Positions 55,131 to 64,000 of a stretch of DNA of 64,000 nt are shown here, piece after piece. The DNA is from Mytilus californianus. Its lineage: Eukaryota > Mollusca > Bivalvia > Mytilida > Mytilidae. The first letter of the stretch is position 1. The number at the start of each line of letters is the position of its first letter. The position numbers were made by a program, and so were the translations under genes. The notes below the pieces were generated by a model. It was not told where the DNA came from and did no database searches. It worked only from the letters and a program-made list of their open reading frames with translations. The stretch lies in assembly GCF_021869535.1 (NCBI RefSeq), contig NW_026262604.1, positions 55,762,247 to 55,826,246 on the forward strand, given 5' to 3'.

Positions 55131-56065
55131 CTGAAATAAAAAGTGTATAACTAATGTGGGTTTGTCGTTGAAACTTATTTGCACTTGTAAATTATTTTAA
55201 TCCTAACTGAGCATTTTAAATTAACACTACACTAACAGTGTGAACCTAAAATCGTTTATTCTTGTTAAGAGTCTAAGTAACTTCCTAAATGTTGTCGTTT
55301 GTTAGTTCAAAATTGTTCAGATATACAGGGAATCTGGAAGGGGTTTACAAAACAGAGAATAATGGGCAAAATGTGCAGAATAAATGTCTCAAAAAATAAA
55401 GAATAGATATGATGATGATGAATGACTGCTTAGCATCCAGCGGCAAATTAATATGCATATTCATGAAGAGAACATGTTAATGTAATATGAATATTAACCC
55501 TGCTGTGTACTAGATCAACACACTGAGTCGGATTTTTAACATCCTAGTTTACAAGGTAAATGTAACAGTCTGCAGGACGACATGTAACCTTACCCGGACA
55601 CATTATTCTGACTCCGAGCCGACCAGACTTAAAGTGCGATCTTACTCTTAAATGCCGCATGCTTAGCTGAGAAGCAGCAAATACCAATTTTAAAGTCTTT
55701 GGTTTAACCCGGCCAATCTGGAACGCAGTAGAAAGGTGACAAATTTCAAATCCAAACCATCTAAAACATATGTAAAACGTAGATTACCTCATTGAAATGG
55801 TTTTACAGTCTATTATGGTAGTTTATATACTAGATATTTGTATAAAGACATTGCCTAACATTCCTATTATGTTTTTACTTATGTTTGTTTCCAAAAAATA
55901 GCCCTTTCAAGTTGGTCATAAGGGATTTCTGTTGTGAATAGAAAGAGAACCGCCATTTCTTTTAACATGATTGTTATTATTGAACCGTAAGAACGTAAAC
56001 ACATTTTTAATATTGTTCTTGATAAATCATACGTCCGTCTTTATCATTCGGAACCAGTGCGTTAC
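55131..56065 (-). other. Lectin 1 intron with SINE and repeat fragments
   Basis: 935 bp. 55350-55410 is an AGAATAATGGGCAAAA fragment. 55410-55735 is a long-bodied SINE (gatgatgatgaatgactgct ... agaagcagcaaataccaatt, ggtttaacccggcc). Confidence 0.7.
55410..55735 (-). mobile_element. Long-bodied SINE
   Basis: An uninterrupted body that shows the empty state of the insertion sites in 32030-33620 and 45330-45750 (ctgtgtactagatcaacaca; gccgaccagacttaaagtgc). The tRNA-like head is mostly missing. Confidence 0.7.
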
Positions 56066-56160
56066 CTCTGCATTTGTCCAACTTTCCTTTTCTGTAGCAA
56101 ACATATAACATCTATCCCGGAAGTGTACCCAACCATGTCGGCATCCTTCATCCAGTAAAA
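56066..56160 (-). CDS. C-type lectin 1, exon 2 (fold start)
   Basis: Acceptor cttattcag, donor GAG|GTAACG; 95 nt, phase 1 in and 0 out. It encodes LLDEGCRHGWVHFRDRCYMF then ATEKESWTNAE: C--GW--F-D-CY-F----SW--AE, the first strand and helix of the C-type lectin fold with its first disulfide cysteines. It joins the signal-peptide exon in phase. Confidence 0.85.
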
Positions 56161-56955
56161 CTGAATAAGAGGGGATGTTTATTTAAAGGTAAAGTTTCAA
56201 AAGAAAATTTTATAGACAATGGCTAGGAGAGTCCAAATCAAATAAGAATGTCGAAATTTACAATATATATTAGAATAATTAAAAATTAAAGCAGATTGTT
56301 TGTTCTTTGTTATACGTTCAATCCATTGGCCCAAAATGATTGCAAAGCTGTAAATAAAGGCAAGAGTAGTATACCGGTGTTCAAAAGTCATCAATCGCTT
56401 GAAAGAAAACAAATCCGGGTTACAAACTAAAACCGAGGGAAACACATCAACTATAAGAGGAAAACAAAGGAACAACAGGAACACTTAATTGCAACAAAAA
56501 CAAACGCCAACATCCATAGTTTGAATATTAATATTAGGAGAGATAATTTAAATTGATGTTTGAATAGACATTGAATTAATGTTTAATATTACAGTGGCTT
56601 GATTAACAAGTATTGTCCACGCATTCTTCTCACGTTAAATATCTACACTCAAATCCAAGCAACTAGTAACCAGGGATAAATGCATACCGAAAAGCTAAAA
56701 GTCAAAAGTGACATCAAAAACCTAGGATCAACATAGCTTGAAACAGTGGGAGTCTTTTAATAACCAAATCATATATCAGCTAAAAATGTCCTAAGAAACG
56801 CCAAACTGAACAAACGAACTGTATTATTATTTTAAACTACGATCTGCAAATATCTCCGTAAACGAATTTTTACTCTAGCGAATCCAATAATATCATTACC
56901 CACTCATTAGATTTTTGTACAACTTGAAACAAATTTTGGTTGATGTTTTACTCAC
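56161..56955 (-). other. Lectin 1 first intron with dispersed repeat
   Basis: 795 bp, canonical GTGAGT donor. 56330-56490 is a dispersed repeat (aagagtagtataccggtgtt, aaaaccgagggaaacacatc). The 95-codon frame across it is not a gene. Confidence 0.7.
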
Positions 56956-57010
56956 GTGCAGATGAAAATGAGAGAGCACAAAGCCTTATAAATCTAAATA
57001 ATTGAGACAT
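56956..57010 (-). CDS. C-type lectin 1, first exon (signal peptide)
   Basis: ATG at 57010-57008, then MSQLFRFIRLCALSFSSA to donor C|GTGAGT. This is a short hydrophobic leader with an Ala-x-Ala-like end, in phase 1 with the next exon (which continues LLLDEGC). No TATA box was confirmed upstream. Confidence 0.7.
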
Positions 57011-58255
57011 GTCCAAATGATCCAAAGATAACCGCAATATGAATAGGTTCAATATATTGTAGTACAAACAACACAGAAGTAGATCACCTATACAGAAACA
57101 CCTGACATAAGAGATAGTTATTAAACTTTTGAGATAGAAAATCCTTGAACTTGTGCCACTGGGTTTGTCTTATTATAACACATAATGGCTAAAGATGTAT
57201 TGTAGATTAAATTATGTGGTCTCAATGTTTAAAAACGCATCCAATATGTACTATACTTGATTTACAATATTATATTGTTTTAATCCCACTATATGCCGAC
57301 ATACAAGGATTATCGATCATTTTTAAGCAAATACCAAGTATGTCTCCAAGTCTTTCTACAAGTTCAAAAGATGCAATTAAATATTCATACGGGGTTCTAG
57401 TTCAATGACGATTTATTCGTTTTAACAAATCAAATGTAAATATTAGTTTTTATAACATATTGAACTTTTACTGTCAATTTCGTATAACACAAAATGTTGA
57501 CTGGATTATACAAATATGGTTTCCTGGACTTGTCCCGTCCGACAACAAGACGTATGCAGAGGTGGCGTCAGTTTATCTGTGCGAGATGATTGACTATTCA
57601 GTTAAGTTCATTACAAATAGGGACGTTTAATCGGAAAGCTTGTGCAAAGAGGTTACCAGGCTTTCTGACGCTAAAGAAACATTGCATTAAATTAAGGATG
57701 TTCGCTTCTCTGTTCAAAAAAATAACAATCTTTTGAAAATTCTGTTATAAATTGATAGTATATTATTAAGGGCATTTATAAAGTAGAAAACAATGATAAG
57801 CTCCGTGTATTTGGATTTAAGATATAACCTATCAAAATTTTAGCGGGAAATGATTCTCTCTAGATTTTTCGTACATTTAACATTGGCATCTTTTTTCTTT
57901 TGGAAATCTATGAAAAATAACAAGGATTTCTTACGATTTTTTCAAAATGGCTTATTAAACTATATGTAATAAAATTATGAAAAGAATATTAAGGATAAAG
58001 GCCACATTTTTGTTTTCATCTGTCTTCTTTCTATATGACGACATCAGACATACAATATATCCTTATTTTTACATAACTGAAATTAAAAAAAAAAAGATTA
58101 AGGACATTTACTAAACTATTTGAAAAGAATGAAGAAACAAATCATGAAGAACCTTTTTAATTGTTGATATCGAAATGATATCGTCGACATCGTTGATATA
58201 GACAGCTTAAACAGATAAACCAGGGGAAAGTATAAATTGTTTAAAAACATTTAAA
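57011..58255. other. Upstream of lectin 1; no gene seen
   Basis: Probable promoter side of lectin 1. 57690-58130 is low-complexity AT sequence with the look of a dispersed repeat (ttaaggatgttcgcttctct), which I cannot define. Confidence 0.45.
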
Positions 58256-58389
58256 AAAAAGGATCAAAATATACTCCTCCATCTAAAATAAATTGGAAAC
58301 AGTGTCGTCAGGTCACAAAAGACGTTCTTTCCTCGTATTGTAAAAAATGGTGTAAACGGGAAAAATCTGTTAAAAAATCTCTTGATTCT

Positions 58390-58422
<33 letters not shown>

Positions 58423-59400
58423 AAGTCGCAACTCCACTGAAACCATACAAAGTCGAAAATATTTGTGACATGACGTTTAAATGTAGTGTTTTGTACTTCC
58501 TAAATTTGTCTTTGAAACAATCTTTTTCCACAGAAAACGCCAATTTTTGAGAAACAATTTCCATATTCGGAGACCGTTATCGATCCGTCTTATACGCTTT
58601 CACGTATGCTTAATTAATTAGTTCAAGGCCGACGGGTTCAAACAGAATGATTTTGAAATCAGAGAAATCCGTGAATCTTATAATCAGCATGACTTTTTCA
58701 GATGACAATACCAATACTAAAAAATAAGGCTTACACATAATTAGATACTTTAATTCAGTTACGAACCAGCGATGTCGCGGGTGTGTTCTAGTATTTAAAT
58801 AAATGTGTAAATGTTGTGGATATTCGAATATCACATTTTGAAAATAATTCAAAAATGATTAAAAGAGTACATAATATGCCTATTTCTAGAAAAGGAAAAA
58901 AACTTCAAGAACTTTCAAAGGGGTTTGTGTTTGTACCAGTCGACAAAGCAGCCAACAATGTAGTGGTGGTATGACGTAAATACTACACGAACGTTCTTAA
59001 GAATGAAATTTACAAGTCCGTGCGTTCAACAGAGAGTCATATAGTAAACAAACATATCATAACCACATCACACTCAGCTTAAGGCCTCTTCTGAACATTT
59101 GAAGGCCCCTACTATGTATTAGTTACCTAAACTACAAAAAAACCAGGAAACTATCGTTTCATCTCGGCCTCTAGTAAGTGTTCTACAAGTAATATCTCAG
59201 TGCTTTTAACTAGTTCCTTAACTACTATCAAAGAACTTATCATTAACTTTTGTAATAAAATGAAAATATTGGAATTAAATATTTTTGGAGTGTAAAACAT
59301 TCTTTGGATTTTTAGATAAATTTAGTGCTTTTGATGGTCCTTTTGATTATGTTGACTGTTTTGACTTTTCAACTCTTGACCACAATAATAACATTGCAAT
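58256..59400 (+). pseudogene. Retroelement N-terminal/RT-entry fragment, second copy
   Basis: KINWKQCRQVTKDVLSSYC (58285-58345) and, after an unrelated or diverged stretch, KGKKLQELSKGFVFVPVDKA (58890-58950), KYYTNVLKNEIYKS, HIVNKHIITTS, then FISASSKC / SNISVLLTSSL (59155-59210) and DFSTLDHNN (59360). Same family as 4168-6600, many stops. It retains the RT sequence just after WLPKLHK-KP that the other copy has lost. Confidence 0.65.
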
Positions 59401-59427
59401 TTATTGAATGAGGTATATGTACAGAAT

Positions 59428-60925
59428 TATAGTCATTTCCTACCCCAACCATTTCGTACCATGAATATTTCGTACCTCATGGAATATTTGTATGCGTGCT
59501 ATTTCGTACCGTATGGAATATTAATATGTACGTCAATTAGTACCTCATGGAAGATTTATGTGTGTGTGTGTGTGTGTCATGTCTCGGTAAATAGCCGTAG
59601 CAAGTTCTTTGATTGGTCACACAAGGTGGCAAATTCCTTGAACAACATTTTTATTCGTGGCTTCCTCCTTGAGTGAATATCAGCTTGACATGTGTCCTTT
59701 TCACTGCATGATCTGGCAAAAACTATTAATCAACTTATCATAGATACCAGGATTTAGATGGTGTAATCCAGACGTGCGTTTCGTTTGCAAAAGGCTCATC
59801 AGTGACGCTGAAATAAAAAAGTTAAAAAGGCCGAAAAAGGAATGAAGTTTAAGAGCATCGAGGCCCCAAATTTCGGAAAGATTTTCCCGAAATATATATC
59901 AAGGTTTCCGTGTACTACCTATTCAAACCAAGTATAGGTCTTTAGAAAGTTTCTACTGCTGGAAGCGTTTTGTTATGTTATATCTAAACTACTAAAACTA
60001 GGAGGTCCAATTTGTTACCCGGCATGACGTAAAGACGACGAATGAAAGCATTCAACTTTACATTTAACTAATTTAGGATAATGGTGTTGTTAAAAAGTTA
60101 CACCATACAAGACTCTTTTGTTTTCCACCTAATCAAAATGCAATATTTTCAATAATTAACAAGTTCCGGGTCGAATCCGATACCAATACCAATAGTATAT
60201 GTCTCATATAGTTTCCAATTGTAGTTATTTGTTACCTTCTGTAATTCCCTCCTCTATTAGGAGAAGCTGGAATTCTTCCAGTAGTTGTTTATATCCATGT
60301 TACACTGCGTATACTATCTAACAAGTCCCTTTCCTTCACCTCAATACTACTAATAATTTCGGTTGATTAGTTAATAATTCAACTTAAACTAAGTTTATTG
60401 TAGTAAGAAAACCTGAACGGGTTCAAATAGAAAGATTTTTAAAGCAAACAAAAACTATGTACCTTACAATCAGCAGGACTTTATCAGATTAAAATACGAA
60501 TACTAAACATCCAGGTAAAAATCAAGCATAGGTACTTTATTCAATCACGGACCTGCGGGTGTGTTTGAGTTTTGTTTAATATTAAGATCATCTCAACATG
60601 TTTTACAAAATCATTTTTTTATATATCTTGTTGGAAGGACCAGAATGCATTAAATTAAAACATTAAAAACTTATAATGAGGCATTATCTTTTTTGAATAA
60701 TAAATTTGTGTTATACAAAATCTCCATCACTGATGTTTGTACACATATATTGTTCGAAATAGTTATCATCTATTAAGTCTATGCATGAGATGGTATATGT
60801 TTTGTTTATATGGTACGAAATGGTTTTTTTCATGGGTACGAAAAGGTAAAATTTGGGTATGAAATGGTAATTTTGATTACGAAATGGCAGAGGAACGAAA
60901 TGGTCAAGGTCCAAAAAGAATTGCC
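59428..60925. mobile_element. ~1.5-kb element with subterminal TTTCGTACC arrays, copy 2
   Basis: The left end has accatttcgtacc, tatttcgtacc, ctatttcgtacc and a degraded fourth (59446-59548). The right end has five reverse-complement units, ggtacgaaatgg to ggaacgaaatgg (60811-60905). It shares outer order with 10548-11612. Contains a (GT)n run at 59562-59577. Confidence 0.65.
59700..59920. mobile_element. Dispersed SINE-like repeat (CCAGACGTGCGTTTCGTTTG)
   Basis: ataccaggatttagatggtg, ccagacgtgcgtttcgtttg, aaaggctcatcagtgacgct. I recognise this as a frequent bivalve repeat; only one copy is in the window. Confidence 0.6.
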
Positions 60926-61640
60926 ATCTATGTACATATTTGTAATAAGTGGACTCGCCGTGTGTGTGGGGATGTTTCACAATGTTCAGAACATTTATAT
61001 TTTCTGAACAGAACAGTTTATACAGAAAAGCAAAAGATGTATTAAGCAGCACTATAAATGATTTTTTTTTCGGCTATAAAAATGTGCTTACACATCTTAT
61101 CCTTCGTTTAATCACTTATCTATTATTATTAATATTATCTTTTCTCAATGTAATAATGATTTCGAAATTCTCACTTGTATTGTCATTACATTGTGGATTG
61201 ACAAAATCCTTTAGGTCAATATATATGATGCATTCTCCTCTGTCCGTTTTCAATGAAACAAACAATATGTTAAAATAACAAGATTAAGTATTTAGCATTA
61301 TTTTCAATTGATTTGTCCACGTGATACAGTAACCCTTAATTTTATGCATATCTTCTACATGTATACTATTAAATGAGAAGACCTTATTTTCTTCTCTTCC
61401 TTCCACAATAAATCAATCATCATGCCTCTATGTCCTATAAAAAAAAATGTACCATGCATAGTCGCATTTGTCATCCTCACTTATGATTATTTCGTTTGGG
61501 TTATTTTGGGAGAAAAACAAAAATAAAGGCGTTCAGATATTGTTTCTGTTATCGGACGGACTTTTAAGTCATAGACAAGACTTCCGTTTATGACTGTTGA
61601 AAATAACACAGAATTTTGATAAATTTACAAACAACCCTTA
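60926..61640. other. No gene seen
   Basis: AT-rich; the 109-codon frame at 60949-61278 has no recognisable motif. Confidence 0.5.
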
Positions 61641-61654
61641 ATTCCGAACTTGAT

Positions 61655-62410
61655 TACATACAATATTTTGGGTACCTGAGCTACAGGAACCGGTATCAAA
61701 CATTCTTCGGTCCCTGGAAGCGATAAAAATCCGATTACTTGGGACCCCTGGAACCGATATATAATCATGTTTTATTTAAGAAATAATTCATGCAAGCCCT
61801 AGATTTGTTGTAAATGTTCACATGGCCTGGGTTGTTATATTGGAATGTTATCCCGAGCGTAAGCAAGGAAGAAAAATTAACGAATATAACGACCCAGGCC
61901 ATGCGAAAATGAAAACAAATCTATGGATATAGTAAAGTTTCCAACTGAAAAGTCTGACGCCATTTCAGTAAAATATGACGTTTTGTGCACAAATCGCATA
62001 GTGATGTCGTCGATTTGTAGTGGTTGTGGTTTATTGAGTTTTTTATTATGGCTCTACGAGCGTAACTTGATTACATACATGTTTTGGGTACCTGAGCTAC
62101 ATGAACCAGTATCAAAGATTCCTTCGGTCCATGGAAGCAATACAAATACAATTTCTTGGCACCTCTGGAACCGATACATAATCATGTTTTATTTAAGAAA
62201 TAATTCATACAAGCCATAGATTTTGAAAAGTTTCACATGGCCTGGGTCGTTTTATTAGAATTTTAATGTTTTAGGTACCTGAGCTACAGGAACCGGTATC
62301 AAACATTCTTTCGGTCACTGGAAGCGATAAAAATACAACTTCTTGGGTCCCCTGGTACCGGTACATAATGATGTTTAATTTAAGAAATAATGCATGCAAG
62401 CCATAGATTT
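61655..62410. repeat. Direct repeat block with GGTACCTGAGCTACAGGAACC, 3 copies
   Basis: gggtacctgagctacaggaa at 61670, the same with catgaa at 62086, and aggtacctgagctacaggaa at 62273. Each is followed by ggtatcaaa-attctt-ggtcc and taatcatgttttatttaaga-like sequence and then by the foldback element (complete after copies 1 and 3, partial after copy 2). Confidence 0.8.
61797..61925. mobile_element. Foldback element, copy 2
   Basis: Arms ctagatttgttgtaaatgtt, cacatggcctggg and aacgacccaggccatgcgaa, aaacaaatctatg; loop with cccgagcgtaagcaagg. Confidence 0.85.
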
Positions 62411-62545
62411 GTTGAAAATTTTCACATAGCCTGGGTCGTTATATTGGAATTTTATACCGAGCGTAAGCAAGTGATAAAATTAACGAATATAACATCTCAA
62501 GCCATGTGAAAATGAAAACAAATCTATGGAATGCATGAATTATTT
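62385..62545. mobile_element. Foldback element, copy 3
   Basis: Arms extend to aataatgcatgcaagccata / gaatgcatgaattatt, giving about 160 bp in total. An arm-only remnant lies at 62214-62256. Confidence 0.85.
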
Positions 62546-63327
62546 TGATTGTAATATGGTAAAGTTTCCAACTGAAAACTCTGACGCCGTTTAAGTAAAA
62601 CCTGGCATTTTTGTGCACAAATCGCATTGTGACGTCGTCGATTTATAGTGGTTTTGGTTTATTCAGTATTTTATTACGGCTCTATTCATATGACGTAATA
62701 AGCACCCCATATTAGAATTAATTTGCTTTCTTAAAAGTCAACAACTTATTAAGTCTTGTGCCCTTTCCAGATTTCAGTAAAATATGACAGTTTTGTGCAT
62801 AAATCGCATTGTTTATTGAGTACCCTTTTATTATGGCTCTATTCATTATTCAATTCTTATTTGCAAATAACACATAATAATCTTATTTCATTAGTGGAAT
62901 CCGTTTCGAATGACTGAAATTGAAAAGGTTAACATATCGATTATTATGTCTTCTGCAAAACGAAACAAAAATCATTGTGAAAAAGCAACTCGCCTCCTAA
63001 AAATTGTGCGTTCATGTTACTACAAATTTTTGACGGAACTTTGCGTTGACATTCTTTAGATTTACATCCAATATTTTGAACTGGTCGAAAATTTATATTG
63101 ACATCAGTACATGTTTCAGATACTTTTGATACCTTTCCTGAAATTCTCCAGTCATAAAATCTTTTACAAAAATTCATCCTACAACAGTTTACATACTTTC
63201 AACAACGTTTTAATGCCCGCGATTCGCGGGTGTGTTTTAGTCAACAATTTAATCTTGTAAACATCTTTTTGACGGCATTGCTAATCAACAACAAAAATCA
63301 ATACATATACATGTTTCATTTTTATTT
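62546..63327. other. No assigned gene; one Cys-containing frame
   Basis: 62560-62680 repeats 61930-62050 (ccaactgaaaactctgacgc, aaatcgcattgtgacgtcgt). A minus-strand frame 63177-62944 (77 codons, MNFCKRFYDWRISGKVSKVS... with five further Cys) might be an exon scrap, but no splice sites or family were recognised. Confidence 0.4.
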
Positions 63328-63581
63328 TCAACCAATGATACTTCCGCCTGAATTTACTTCTTCTTCTTCACATATAAAATAATTATGATCGTCACAATCT
63401 GCGTCATGCCATCGATAATGATCACGCGCATAAAATAAAACGCAGTGTTCATCGTTTCCATTGTGATCTGGCTGGTTATTACCCCAATCTGTAAAGTTTG
63501 GTTTTGTAGCGCTTTCCACCCATTCCCACTCGTCCAATGCGGCTTCGTCAGTCAGTCCAATGAAATAATGATGTTTGTGAT
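63328..63581 (-). CDS. C-type lectin 2, terminal exon
   Basis: Acceptor tatttgtag, 254 nt, stop TGA at 63330-63328. It encodes HYFIGLTDEAALDEWEWVES, KPNFTDWGNNQPDHNGNDEH, CVLFYARDHYRWHDADC and YFICEEEEVNSGGSIIG. Same length, phase and landmarks as lectin 1 exon 4, including QPD and the unusual WHD, so the two are tandem paralogues about 9.2 kb apart in the same orientation. Upstream exons lie beyond the right edge. Confidence 0.85.
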
Positions 63582-64000
63582 CTACAAATATAAATAATTG
63601 AAAGCACGTGAAGCAGTTTAGAATTATAGCACGAGAAAATACCACGTCTATATTTATCAGCTTCAGCGACATCATTTGGAAGATCTGACAATTCGGGGTG
63701 TGCGTGATATTATTATCATTCTTGGCAATAGATTTAGGAAAGATTAACACACTAAACTTGGACATTTAAAAAAAAATATTCTGAAAAATGTTAATCTTGT
63801 TTTTCTTTAATGCCCATCTGCATCATTTTTTAAATTCTTAACATGTAGAACGTCTTTCAATTAAGTTACAATATCATAGAGCAATTTTGTCTATTCTTTT
63901 TGTTGATTATTCTAAAGTCTTGTTTATAACATCGAGAATGTAAACGTGGAATGTGTCAAAGAGACAACAACCCGACCATACAGAATAGATTACAGCTTAT
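63582..64000 (-). other. Lectin 2 intron (partial) with dispersed repeat start
   Basis: No further lectin exon seen. From 63938 a repeat begins (gtggaatgtgtcaaagagac, aacaacccgaccatacagaa) that matches 41487-41540. Confidence 0.6.

Noticed and set aside
56197-56484. 95-codon hydrophobic frame as a membrane protein
   Set aside because: Lies in lectin 1 intron 1 and mostly on a dispersed repeat I recognise; no domain.
59404-59676. 90-codon frame
   Set aside because: Runs over the TTTCGTACC array and a GT microsatellite.
62944-63177. Small Cys-rich secreted peptide
   Set aside because: No signal peptide or precursor layout, and no recognised family; noted only as an unassigned frame.

Overview
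The window is eukaryotic and looks like nuclear DNA of a bivalve mollusc, most likely a marine mussel (Mytilidae). This is an inference. It rests on AT-rich, gene-poor DNA with introns, on short exons of typical bivalve families (farnesoic-acid-methyltransferase-like/PAN proteins, C-type lectins), and on a dense load of short dispersed repeats I recognise as characteristic of mussel genomes. I see no prokaryotic operons, CRISPR arrays or free-standing tRNA/rRNA genes.

Gene content is small. (1) On the + strand at the left edge, the last two exons of a gene with a Methyltransf_FA-type domain followed by a Cys-rich PAN/apple-like module (109-306 and 1364-1587). A second copy (14761-15029, 19205-19402, 20350-20573) is broken by a frameshift and a nonsense codon. 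A third copy is a decayed exon scrap at 26088-26249. (2) On the + strand, three exons (41942-42086, 44655-44712, 47096-47196) encode the body of MIC13/QIL1, a small mitochondrial inner-membrane subunit of MICOS; its first exon was not found. (3) On the - strand, a four-exon C-type lectin (57010 down to 54142) has a signal peptide and a QPD motif but a one-base reading-frame mismatch at the exon 2/3 junction. The terminal exon of a paralogue lies at 63581-63328.

Layout: 0-2.5 kb, PAN gene; 2.6-4.1 kb, GGT-type minisatellite; 4.2-6.6 kb, a degraded Penelope-like retroelement inside a second minisatellite; 7-9.7 kb, hairpin and TIR elements; 10.5-11.6 kb, an element with TTTCGTACC arrays; 12.2-13.8 kb, a 66-bp satellite; 14.7-27.3 kb, an old scrambled segmental duplication carrying the pseudogenes; 27.4-28 kb, a 59-bp minisatellite; 30.5-40.8 kb, a deep nest of TIR elements; 41.9-47.2 kb, MIC13 with repeat-filled introns; 47.6-53.9 kb, more tandem and dispersed repeats; 54.1-57 kb, lectin; 58-63 kb, retroelement, TTTCGTACC element and foldback repeats; 63.3 kb to the end, lectin paralogue.

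The most notable content is the mobile DNA. Several apparently unrelated TIR element families share one design: short, diverged TIRs followed by subterminal arrays of a 12-25 bp motif, mostly in opposite orientation at the two ends. For several of them the target duplications, and even an empty-site homologue, can be read in the window. A single retroelement family also explains most of the short dispersed repeats, because its 3' tail recurs at least ten times with the same terminus.
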